Assembly (NCBI GenBank): GCA_018242685.1
Contig: JAFEBM010000050.1
Coordinates: forward strand, 1 to 63,777
Source: Nitrospira sp.
Lineage (GTDB): Bacteria; Nitrospirota; Nitrospiria; Nitrospirales; Nitrospiraceae
Reading direction: 5' to 3'
Length of the DNA stretch: 63,777 bases
Part shown: piece after piece, positions 21,008 to 29,010 of the stretch
Position numbering within the stretch: position 1 is the first letter of the stretch
How the letters are laid out: each line of letters starts with the position of its first letter
Notes under the pieces: model-generated
Told to the model about the DNA's origin: nothing
Database searches by the model: none
The model's input: the letters and a program-made list of their open reading frames with translations, nothing else
Position numbers and translations under genes: made by a program

Positions 21008-21649
21008 ATGCATGACTGGGTTACCTATGCCCACAATGCCACGTCATTGTTTGTCATCGCCAATCCGATCGGGGCCACGCCGCTTTTTATAAGCCTGACC
21101 AACCGGCAAACCGAGGAACAGAGGCGACACACGGCGCGTCTCACTGCAACAACGGTCATCATCGTCCTGATCACAGCCATGTTCCTGGGAGAGGCCATCC
21201 TCCATGTATTCGGAATTCGCATGGCCTCATTCCGCGCCGGCGGGGGAATTCTGATCCTCTTGATGGCCATCGCCATGCTGCAAGCTCGACCGAGCCCGAC
21301 CCGTCACACGGCGGAAGAGTCGCAGGAGGCCTCAGTACGTGACGAGGTGGCCGTCGTTCCTTTGGGCATTCCGCTTGTGGCAGGGCCCGGCGCGATCAGC
21401 ACCGTGATCATTTATGCCGACCAGGCTACTACCTGGTTTGATATGACCATGCTGTTTCTCACGGTTCTTTGCGTCGCCGGCTCGGTGTGGGTCGCGCTGC
21501 ATCTTTCTGACCGTATTAGAGTCATGTTGGGCACGACAGGCATCAACATCGTCACTCGCTTGTTGGGATTGATACTGGCAGCCGTGGGAGTCGAATTCCT
21601 CGCCGATGGCTTGGCCCAACTGCTTCCGGGCCTGGCGAACCAGAAATAA
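21008..21649 (+). CDS. MarC/NAAT-family integral membrane protein
   Basis: Six-helix inner-membrane protein of the MarC family, whose substrate is unsettled (a neutral amino acid transporter in some members). Visible features: the N-terminal FVIANPIGATPLFISLT motif, RAGGGILILLMAIAML, and the conserved second-half motif VPLGIPLVAGPGAISTVI. The ribosome binding site AAGGAG lies eight bases before ATG 21008. It is transcribed away from ackA and converges on the Rnk-like gene. Confidence 0.9.
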   Translation: MHDWVTYAHNATSLFVIANPIGATPLFISLTNRQTEEQRRHTARLTATTVIIVLITAMFLGEAILHVFGIRMASFRAGGGILILLMAIAMLQARPSPTRHTAEESQEASVRDEVAVVPLGIPLVAGPGAISTVIIYADQATTWFDMTMLFLTVLCVAGSVWVALHLSDRIRVMLGTTGINIVTRLLGLILAAVGVEFLADGLAQLLPGLANQK

Positions 21650-21770
21650 TCTCTTCAATCCACTTGCGAACGAGCGTCCGCTGTTCTTCCGGCATTCACC
21701 GTAGGACGCTTACAATCAGTTCGGAAACATCCACCTCCCCGTACATCCCGGCACGAGTCGCGCGCGACTG

Positions 21771-22187
21771 TTACAAGTCGTAACGTCCGGCTGCCTCGGG
21801 TTGATAGAGAATTTCTTCGATCCGCACCTTGCGTGTCCCGGCCGGCACAAGCCAATCCACCGTGTCACTCACCCGGTAGCCGAGGATGGCGGTGCCGATG
21901 GGAGCAAGAATCGAGATGCGATTCTTCTCAATATCGGCATCGGACGGGAACACAAGGGTATAACTTTTCTCCTCGCCCGTCTCCATATCCTTGAGGCGAA
22001 CTTGAGAATTCATCGTGACCACGTTATCGGGAATTGCGGTGGGCTCTACGATATGGGCCCTGTCCAGCTCATTCTGTAAACTCTCCAGATACCCTCGATC
22101 CCGCTCCTTGAAACTGATCCCGACCTCCAGCAGTTCTTTCAGACGAATCAGGTCGAATTTGGTGATGTAAATGTCCCGAGATTCCAT
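21771..22187 (-). CDS. Rnk/GreA-C-domain-like RNA polymerase-binding protein
   Basis: 138-residue protein of the Rnk type: a short N-terminal coiled coil (ERDRGYLESLQNELDRA) followed by the GreA/GreB C-terminal FKBP-like domain, with VTMNSQVRLKDMETGEE and APIGTAILGYRVSDTVDW. Rnk-type proteins bind RNA polymerase but lack the acidic tip needed for transcript cleavage; here too the coiled coil is short. It lies 46 bases upstream of nothing on its own strand except the intergenic region to marC, and is preceded by the universal stress protein gene on the same strand. Confidence 0.85.
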   Translation of the reverse strand: MESRDIYITKFDLIRLKELLEVGISFKERDRGYLESLQNELDRAHIVEPTAIPDNVVTMNSQVRLKDMETGEEKSYTLVFPSDADIEKNRISILAPIGTAILGYRVSDTVDWLVPAGTRKVRIEEILYQPEAAGRYDL

Positions 22188-22237
22188 GTCTATGCTCCTT
22201 ATGTTCGTGAGCCCAGTCCCATTGCTGCATTCCTTTG

Positions 22238-23191
22238 TTATGGCTCTGCCACCGACAGCGGCATCATGCGGCTGTGGTCGGCGGTGAACTTCGGGCTTCG
22301 GACCGTGAGCACGGGACAGGGAGCCTGCCGAAGCACGGATTCAGCCACGCTGCCGTACCGTAAACGCGTCAGCCCACGCCGTCCGTGGGTGCCCATCACG
22401 ATCAAATCGCAGCACTGCCCACGCGCATAGGTCACAATCGACTCCGATGGAATCCCTCCCAGCACGACCGTCCCTGCCTCCAGACCACGCCCCCTCACCA
22501 CTTGTGCAAGACCATCCAGTTGGGTCTCCCAGTGCGTCCGCTTCTGCGCCTCCTGCTCGATCCGGCCCAGCCCCAATTCCAGATCGAAGTAGATCGGTTC
22601 CAACACATGGGCGATCGTGAGTCTGGCTCCAAAGCGATCGACCACCTGAATCGCATACTCCAGCGCATCAAGGGACGGACTCGAGAAGTCGACCGGCACC
22701 AGCACATGCCGGATGCATGGGGGTGCGTCCACATCCTTTTCGCCATGAATAGGGGCGACCCGGACCGTCAGCGTCGGACAAGGCGCCTGCTTGATGACAC
22801 GTTCCGCCGTGCTGCCCAGCATGATATGGTCCAGTCCGGTCCTCCCATGGGTGCCGACGACGACGAGATCGGCGCGCTGTTCGAGCGCAGTCTGCCCGAT
22901 CTGGTCGCTGGGGATGCCCTGGCGCAGATGCCAATCCACCTCCAGCCCTTCCTGTTTTGTACGAGCCGCCAGGTCACCCAAGCGCTGCTCCGCCTCCTTC
23001 CGCCTCATCTCCAACAGCGGATCGGCGAACGGCGCGTCGAACTCCAACCCCCGCAACATCTCGACCACGTACAATAAGTCCACATGAGCGGACCAAGCGC
23101 GGGCGACACACAGGCCGTAGTCAATGGCGCGCCGCGCGCATGTGGAAAAATCCGTAGCGACGAGAATCCGATTAATCAACAGATCGTTCAT
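22238..23191 (-). CDS. Tandem-domain universal stress protein
   Basis: Two UspA domains in one 317-residue chain. Both halves carry the ATP-binding pattern G-x2-G-x9-G-S: GTHGRTGLDHIMLGSTAE near residue 125 and GTHGRRGLTRLRYGSVAE near residue 280. Each half starts with a hydrophobic strand plus DFS (ILVATDFS, VLVPVDFS). I start the gene at ATG 23191, where AAGGAG is six bases upstream. The open frame continues 98 codons further upstream, but that part translates an overlapping paralogue remnant in the wrong frame. The ATG overlaps the stop of that remnant as GCATGA. Confidence 0.9.
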   Translation of the reverse strand: MNDLLINRILVATDFSTCARRAIDYGLCVARAWSAHVDLLYVVEMLRGLEFDAPFADPLLEMRRKEAEQRLGDLAARTKQEGLEVDWHLRQGIPSDQIGQTALEQRADLVVVGTHGRTGLDHIMLGSTAERVIKQAPCPTLTVRVAPIHGEKDVDAPPCIRHVLVPVDFSSPSLDALEYAIQVVDRFGARLTIAHVLEPIYFDLELGLGRIEQEAQKRTHWETQLDGLAQVVRGRGLEAGTVVLGGIPSESIVTYARGQCCDLIVMGTHGRRGLTRLRYGSVAESVLRQAPCPVLTVRSPKFTADHSRMMPLSVAEP

Positions 23192-23313
23192 GCAGACTCC
23201 TTTGTTTGTGTGCCGTCCACCGCTCCTCGGTATCCGAGAACCGGAGGAATGGTCAGTACCGGGCAATCGGCGGTCTGCACAATCTTCTCTGCCGTGCTGC
23301 CCAAATATGTCAT
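23188..23313 (-). pseudogene. C-terminal stump of a second universal stress protein
   Basis: Reading the minus strand from an ATG at 23313 gives about 41 residues beginning MTYLGSTAEKIVQTADCPVL. The GSTAEKIV...CPVLTIPP pattern is the C-terminal ATP-site end of a UspA domain. The rest of the domain is missing upstream. Its stop codon overlaps the start of the intact tandem Usp gene (ATGA), which suggests a former pair of translationally coupled usp genes of which the first lost its 5' part. It might still be translated as a short peptide. Confidence 0.75.
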
Positions 23314-23509
23314 AGTTAAGCCGATATATTTCAATGCTTAGCACAAATCGCCCGCAAGGAGATACACCCGCTTCTCCAGCAAGACAAATGCCGAGACATG
23401 AGTCGCCTGCCCGAGCTGGACCAGCATCTTCGTCCACCCGATCAGGCAGAGTGATGTAATGGACGATTGTCGCTATTCGCAGCATACAGATTTCTCGTCA
23501 TGGGGCGAT

Positions 23510-24502
23510 ATGCCTCAATGCATGCTCAAGATCATTCTCAGCTTACTCATCGCATGTGTCTGCTTTTCAGAGGTCGCGTGGGGCGGAAATTCTGAGAATC
23601 GTCAGCCCCAACCTTCCAGCCCCTGGTTCACCGGTACGCTGCTCTCAACAAGAGGCCTCACGCTCGATCAAGGTCGTACCGTTGTTGAACCATACTTCTT
23701 CTATACAAGATATGGCGGACTGTATAATGACAATTGGCGTCTCCAATCAGCGACGGTCTCGCGCACGATCATCCAACAAACCTACTTCATCTATGGTTTA
23801 ACGAGCCGGATCGATGTCGAGATCGCGCCGCAGTGGCTTCACAATTCCGCGGACGGCGAATCCATCTCCGGGTTCGGCGACTTTCCACTTCAGGTCGGCT
23901 TTCAAGTCTTGAGGAGCCGTCCCGATTCGTGGCTTCCCCATGTCCGGATCTGGATTCAGGAAACGTTTCCCACCGGGCGCTACAACAATCTCAGTCCGTC
24001 CACACGAGGTCTGGGGGGAACCGGGGGCGGCTCGTTTGCGACGACGGTGGGCATCGGCGTGCAGAAAGCGATACGGTTAGGAAGAGAACAGGTATTCAGG
24101 TACCGTGTGAATGCGACGTACGGCTTTTACTCGCCCGTCACCGTGCAAGGATTCAATTCCTATGGCGGAGGATTCGGCACGAACGGCCGCGTCGATCCTG
24201 GATCGGTCACCACTCTGACTGTCGCGGGAGAATATAGCCTGACGCGACACCTGGTCCTCGCGCTCGATATCGGGTTTCAGACGATCAATTCGACGAGTTT
24301 TTCCGGAACAACAGGGGTCGGTGTAAACGGCGAACAGGCGATCGTTGGAAGGGGGTACGGCAATCTGCTCACGATTGCTCCGGCCCTGGAATACCACTTC
24401 AATCAACACATCGGCCTTATTGCCGGTCCATGGTTCAGCCTCCGAGGCAGGAACACCTCCGAATTCTTTGGTGTTGTAGCAGCCCTCTATCTGTATATGT
24501 AA
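23510..24502 (+). CDS. Putative outer-membrane beta-barrel protein
   Basis: Signal peptide (MLKIILSLLIACVCFSEVAWG) followed by about 300 residues of alternating strands ending in VAALYLYM, consistent with an outer-membrane barrel. The motif PYFFYTRYGGLY near the start and GEYSLTRHLVLALDIGF resemble the broad family of MetA-pathway/phenol-degradation-type transporters, whose function is unproven. The ATG at 23510 has GGGG four bases upstream; ATG 23522 is equally possible and starts directly at the signal peptide. No obvious partner gene is adjacent. Confidence 0.72.
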   Translation: MPQCMLKIILSLLIACVCFSEVAWGGNSENRQPQPSSPWFTGTLLSTRGLTLDQGRTVVEPYFFYTRYGGLYNDNWRLQSATVSRTIIQQTYFIYGLTSRIDVEIAPQWLHNSADGESISGFGDFPLQVGFQVLRSRPDSWLPHVRIWIQETFPTGRYNNLSPSTRGLGGTGGGSFATTVGIGVQKAIRLGREQVFRYRVNATYGFYSPVTVQGFNSYGGGFGTNGRVDPGSVTTLTVAGEYSLTRHLVLALDIGFQTINSTSFSGTTGVGVNGEQAIVGRGYGNLLTIAPALEYHFNQHIGLIAGPWFSLRGRNTSEFFGVVAALYLYM

Positions 24503-24532
24503 ACCCATGCTTGTCCACCTCCTTTCAGTGGG

Positions 24533-24988
24533 TCAGGCGACGCCGGCTCTCGACCGTGCATGGACCTTGACCGGCTTCATTCGTCTGCGCTGTACACCTC
24601 TACGGAGGGCTCGCTCCGTCCCAGCAAGAGCCTTCCCAATAGCCCTATCGAGGACATCGTCCTGTGCTTCAAATACCACGCTCGGCAGACCACTCAGCAC
24701 CACTTTGATCCGGCAGAGCTGATCGATGCCTCCGCGCGGACCGTTTACATCCTTCACACGGACACTGACTCGCTCAATCGCGGGTGCGAATTTTCCGAGC
24801 TTCCTACCCAGCTTCATCCGGATTGTGTGCCGGTTGTCCTCGCTGAGATTTCTCCCGAGCACGCGGATATGCGCAGGAACGAATGGCGCCTCCGTACGAC
24901 CTAACTTCGGCTTCAGCACCCTCGGAACCGACCCTGGAAAGGGTGAACGTCTTGATCTTCGGATCGTCTTCGGGTTTTTTTTCGCCAT
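24533..24988 (-). CDS. HPF/RaiA-like ribosome-associated protein
   Basis: 151-residue protein with a basic N-terminal tail (MAKKNPKTIRRSRRSPF) and a domain resembling hibernation-promoting factors: VPAHIRVLGRNLSEDNRHTIRMKLGRKLGKF, then VSVRVKDVNGPRGGIDQLCRIKVVLSGLPSVV and a C-terminal helix. The pattern of one helix, beta strands with DVNGPRGG and a second helix is that of HPF/RaiA. I start at ATG 24988 with GAAAGG eight bases upstream; a longer frame begins at 25039 without a site. Such proteins dimerise or silence ribosomes in stress, which fits the neighbouring usp genes. Confidence 0.78.
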   Translation of the reverse strand: MAKKNPKTIRRSRRSPFPGSVPRVLKPKLGRTEAPFVPAHIRVLGRNLSEDNRHTIRMKLGRKLGKFAPAIERVSVRVKDVNGPRGGIDQLCRIKVVLSGLPSVVFEAQDDVLDRAIGKALAGTERALRRGVQRRRMKPVKVHARSRAGVA

Positions 24989-25215
24989 AGTCTGAGACCT
25001 TTCAGTTACCCTCTGGTGGTGTATCGATGGATCTGCCATTCACCTGCAAATTCATATATCCTTCTCGTAACCGCGATAAGTGGCCTGATGTCCTACAGAT
25101 TTTGGTCAGTAACTCTACTCCGCGCTTCCTACTGAGATATGCTTTCAGCAAGCCTTTAGCCGAGAATTTCACGTTCGACCTTCAGCCAGCCCGAGGAAGC
25201 AGTTGGGGCGTTCCT

Positions 25216-26280
25216 TCATGCAAACGTGATGAGCGGCTTCAACATGCCGTCTGCCTTCGTTCTCATCAGCTCAAACGCTTTCTCCACCTCGCTGAATCTG
25301 AATCGATGGGTCGTCAGCGGCAGCGGATTGACACGCCCGGTTTCTAAGAGCCGCATCAGCCGCTTCATCCGTTCCGCTCCGCCGGGGCAGAGCCCGGTCC
25401 TGATCACTTTGTCGCCCATCCCGACGCCCCATTCTTTGCGCGGCATCTGCACGTACTCTCCCTGCCCGTGATAGCCCACATTGGAGATGGTCCCGCCGGG
25501 TCGTGTCGCTTTGATGCAGGCCTCGAACGTCGCCTGGGCTCCGAGGGCCTCGATGGACGAATCCACACCTTGCCCACCCGTCAAGCCAAGAATGGCTTCG
25601 ACGGGATCCTGTTCCGTGAAGTCGATCACCACATCCGCCCCGAATTCTTTCGCCAGTTTTTTTCGCTGCGGCACAGCCTCCACCGCGATGACCAGACCTG
25701 CCCCCAGTAACCGGGCCCCCACCGTGGCCATGAGGCCGACCGGGCCCTGGGCCAAGACCGCCACCGAACCGCCGATAGGAATATTCGCATGCTCGGCTCC
25801 CATGAACCCGGTCGACATCATGTCCGCACAGTACGCGACCTGCTCATCGGTGAGACCCACTGGAATCGACGCTAAATTCGCTTGCGCACTGTTGACATGG
25901 AAATATTCCGCGAGGTTTCCATCCTTGACGTTGGCAAACTTCCACCCACCGAGCATCTCCTGACACTGCGAGGTGTAGCCGCGCAGGCAATTCTCGCATT
26001 GATAACAAGGCGTAATGGCGTTGACCCCCACTCGATCCCCCTCATGAAACCCCTTGACGGCGCTTCCTAGTTTGTAAATAACCCCGACGGCTTCATGGCC
26101 CAATGTCAGGTTGGTCCGTTCTCCAATCGCCCCGTCGACGGTATGGACATCCGAGGTGCAGATGAGCGCGGCAGTGGTTTTAACGATCGCATCGTTCGGT
26201 CCGAGGTCAGGAATCGGCTTCTCCATCATTCCCACCGAACCGAGTTTTCTCATGACAAATGCTTTCATTGTCCGAGTCAC
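25216..26280 (-). CDS. Zinc-dependent NAD(P) alcohol dehydrogenase
   Basis: Medium-chain dehydrogenase of about 354 residues resembling bacterial secondary-alcohol dehydrogenases. Catalytic zinc ligands are visible in ICTSDVHT and GHEAVG. The structural zinc loop CYQCENCLRGYTSQC has all four cysteines. The Rossmann motif AQGPVGLMA follows. The ribosome binding site AAGGAGG sits eight bases before the GTG at 26280, so I start there; ATG codons at 26298 and 26268 are alternatives but fit the site less well. It stands alone, with about 400 bases of non-coding DNA on its upstream side. Confidence 0.9.
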   Translation of the reverse strand: MTRTMKAFVMRKLGSVGMMEKPIPDLGPNDAIVKTTAALICTSDVHTVDGAIGERTNLTLGHEAVGVIYKLGSAVKGFHEGDRVGVNAITPCYQCENCLRGYTSQCQEMLGGWKFANVKDGNLAEYFHVNSAQANLASIPVGLTDEQVAYCADMMSTGFMGAEHANIPIGGSVAVLAQGPVGLMATVGARLLGAGLVIAVEAVPQRKKLAKEFGADVVIDFTEQDPVEAILGLTGGQGVDSSIEALGAQATFEACIKATRPGGTISNVGYHGQGEYVQMPRKEWGVGMGDKVIRTGLCPGGAERMKRLMRLLETGRVNPLPLTTHRFRFSEVEKAFELMRTKADGMLKPLITFA

Positions 26281-26687
26281 TGCCGTTTCCTCCTTCATCC
26301 GATCTACACGCGGCCCTCATGCCCCCGCCGGGTGCTTGCGGTTACATCGGCACTGCATTCGCAACCCTCTCTGTCGGAAACGAGGGAACTTCTGTCTCAA
26401 GCTCACTGACGATCCCAGTCTCTTCTTGAGAACCTTCTGAAGACGTACCTGCAAATAGGGCACCTTAACGTCCCGCTCGCGAAAGCCGTCGTGTTAATCA
26501 AGACTTACGTATCTCTATTGATAAGGGAGTAAGGTCGCAACGGTGGAGTTTCGCGACAGCGGACTGCACAGCGGTTGTTGCAAATCCCCACAGACGATTG
26601 AAGATCGGCACGGCGCCTCTGCCCGCGCAACCTTCCACAGAATCGGCGTTGTTCAGGCAGCGCCGGCAGACATTAAGCTCAAAGGAC
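26281..26687. other. Intergenic region between alcohol dehydrogenase and ABC-2 permease
   Basis: About 400 bases with no gene I can support. Short frames on either strand lack ribosome binding sites and recognisable composition. The promoter of the dehydrogenase must lie in the left part and the 3' end of the efflux operon in the right part. I see no strong terminator hairpin. Confidence 0.5.
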
Positions 26688-27859
26688 TCATTGGAACTGC
26701 CTCCGAAACCGCCACGTGCCGAAGCCGAAGAGAGCACCGCCCAAGGCGGCCATGGCGAGCGTTTGGCTCCAGAGCACGTCGAGCCCGGCCCCTTTCAAGA
26801 GGATCCCGTGTGCAATCTCGATGAAGTAGCGCAGCGGGGACAGCAGCATGAGGACATTGACCCAGTCAGGCAAGGCTTCCATCGGCGTCGTGATGCCCGA
26901 CAGCATCAGCATCGGGGCCACGACAAGAAGCGTCAGCAGGCCGACCTGCGCTTGGTTTCGCGTGATCGTCGATGCGAAGAGTCCCATGCCGGCCGTCGTG
27001 AACGTGAACAACGCCGTCATGAAGAAGAAGAGAGTCACGCTGCCTCTCACCGGTACGCCGAAGAGCGGTTGCATGACGCCGAAGAGCGCCACCGCCGCCG
27101 CCCCGAGGATGACGATGGTCATCGCCAATACTTTGGGCAACATGATTAAGAGCGGCGTCAACGGCGAAACCAGTAATTGCTCCACCGTCCCGCGCTCTTT
27201 CTCCCGGACCATCGCGCTGGCGGGCAGCAGGATCGCGAAGATGGTGATCATGCGCAGAAGGTGCGAAATGGACTCGAACCAGGCTTCGTTCTGATCCGGG
27301 TTGTACCAGATCCGATGTTCGCTCGTGACGATCGGCAGGCTCGCCATAGCTTGAGACGACCCGCCGATACGAGTCGATAAGATGTCTTGACCGAACTGAG
27401 CTACGATGCGCCCGGCATACCCGGCGGCGGATAGGCCTTGCGGGGCGTTGGTCGTGTCGACCAACAATTGGACTGCCGTCGGCTCGCCGACGGCAAGTTG
27501 CTCTTGAAACCGAGGCGGAATTTCAAGAACAGCCATGACCGTGCCTCGGTCCATTCGACGCAGTCCCTCGTCGGGATGGTGCAGTTCGCCGATGAAACGA
27601 AAATATGGTTGATGGAATCGATGGATGAGATCGCGCGACGCAAAACTACGATCGGCGTCGTAAACCATGAGACTCGCATTGTGAAGTTGCGACCTGAGAC
27701 CGTTCCCGAGACGAACACGGACAGCGTGAAGGAATACGTCAAGAACAACACGATTGGCAGATCCCGAAATAACTGGATCATTTCCTTACGGGTCATGACC
27801 ATGAGACGTTTCCACCACACGGCGGCGCGCCGTGAACCGGATGTCGGCCGCCCGTTCAC
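26688..27859 (-). pseudogene. ABC-2 type permease interrupted by a frameshift
   Basis: Second ABC-2 permease of the efflux operon. The N-terminal part (GTG 27859 overlapping the upstream stop as GTGA) reads WWKRLMVMTRKEMIQLFRDL and then one membrane segment, to about 27708. The continuation LHNASLMVYDADRSFASRDL to the end is in another frame. The switch falls at a GGG run (plus-strand CCC at 27705-27707); one extra G would restore a continuous protein of about 390 residues with the usual large periplasmic domain and five C-terminal membrane segments. It may be a real inactivating mutation or a homopolymer sequencing error. Confidence 0.85.
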
Positions 27860-29010
27860 GATCGAGGCCTCTTGGTGAACAAACGGTATCCCACGAGTCG
27901 TAAGGCCGCGGCATACAGGGCCAGCGCCAGGACTTCCGGCCACAAGACATCCAGCCCCACGCCTTTCAGGAACGTCCCGCGCGCGATATTCGTAAAATAC
28001 ATGCCGGGGAAGAAATGCGCCTGGGCCCAGGCTCCGGGGCTGAGAGAAGAGACCGGCACGATCAGTCCGGAGAAGAGAATCGTCGGCAGCGTGGCGATGA
28101 TCATCGTCACGATCAGCGCGGCAATTTGCGTGCTGACCACGATAGAGACAAGCAACCCGATTCCCGTGCTCGTCAATACGAAGAGCAAAGCTGAAAACAA
28201 GAAGAGCATCACGTTGCCCTTGAAGGGCACTCCGAACCACAGGGTCGCAAGCAGCCAGAGAACCACCGCGTTCACGAATGACACGAGAACGTAGGGGGCA
28301 AGTTTCCCGGCGAGATATTCGACCTTGCCGGCGGTGGCGCTATAGATATTGTAGATGGATCCTGATTCTTTCTCCCGCACGATGCCGAGAGCCGTCAACA
28401 GAGGCGGCGCGAGCATCAGGGAGAACATCACGAGCGCGGGGATGGTGGACCAAGCACTCCGCACTTCTTCGTTGTAGAGATAGCGCACCTCCAGATTGAT
28501 CGGCCGTGCCAGCCGGTCGGCTCCTTTCCGGGACAGTCCCCGAGTCCGCGCTACATAGTCCGCGAGCAGGTCGCCGCTGAAGGCTCCATTGATGGCGATC
28601 ACGTAGCCTTTCGTGATGTCGGCGCGCAGCGGAAACGTGCCGTCGATCAAGGTCTGAACGGAGACCGGTTGTCCGGCGAGTAACCGTTCTTCGAATTTCT
28701 CCGGAATCACGATGGCGGCTCTAGCCTTGCCGCTATCCAACCACACGCCCACTTCGCCGTCATCGTTCAACGAACCTTTGAAATCAAAGTATCGTGACGT
28801 GACAAACCGGTACAGGTAATCGCGGCTCAATGAACTGTGATCGCGATCGAGCACGACCACGGGGATCTCCTCCACATCGAGGACGAGGCCGTAGCCGAAG
28901 ACCAGCATCCATAAGACCGGCAACAGGAACGCCAGGAGCACGAACATCCGATCCCGCACCATTTCGCGCCACTCCTTCGACGCCACCGTTGCGACACGCG
29001 ACAGATTCAT
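27856..29010 (-). CDS. ABC-2 type permease (YhhJ-like)
   Basis: 384-residue inner-membrane subunit. One N-terminal membrane helix (FVLLAFLLPVLWMLVFGYGL) is followed by a periplasmic domain of about 150 residues and five C-terminal helices. The motif GIVREKESGSIYNIYSATAG is typical of ABC-2 export permeases. The ATG at 29010 overlaps the stop of the ATPase gene (ATGA), and its own stop overlaps the start of the next permease, so the operon is translationally coupled. Substrates of this type are usually drugs or hydrophobic compounds; nothing here fixes the substrate. Confidence 0.92.
   Translation of the reverse strand: MNLSRVATVASKEWREMVRDRMFVLLAFLLPVLWMLVFGYGLVLDVEEIPVVVLDRDHSSLSRDYLYRFVTSRYFDFKGSLNDDGEVGVWLDSGKARAAIVIPEKFEERLLAGQPVSVQTLIDGTFPLRADITKGYVIAINGAFSGDLLADYVARTRGLSRKGADRLARPINLEVRYLYNEEVRSAWSTIPALVMFSLMLAPPLLTALGIVREKESGSIYNIYSATAGKVEYLAGKLAPYVLVSFVNAVVLWLLATLWFGVPFKGNVMLFLFSALLFVLTSTGIGLLVSIVVSTQIAALIVTMIIATLPTILFSGLIVPVSSLSPGAWAQAHFFPGMYFTNIARGTFLKGVGLDVLWPEVLALALYAAALRLVGYRLFTKRPRS

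Noticed and set aside
23192..23485. 98-codon N-terminal extension of the universal stress protein
   Set aside because: The same DNA encodes a UspA stump in another frame, and the strong ribosome binding site supports the start at 23191.
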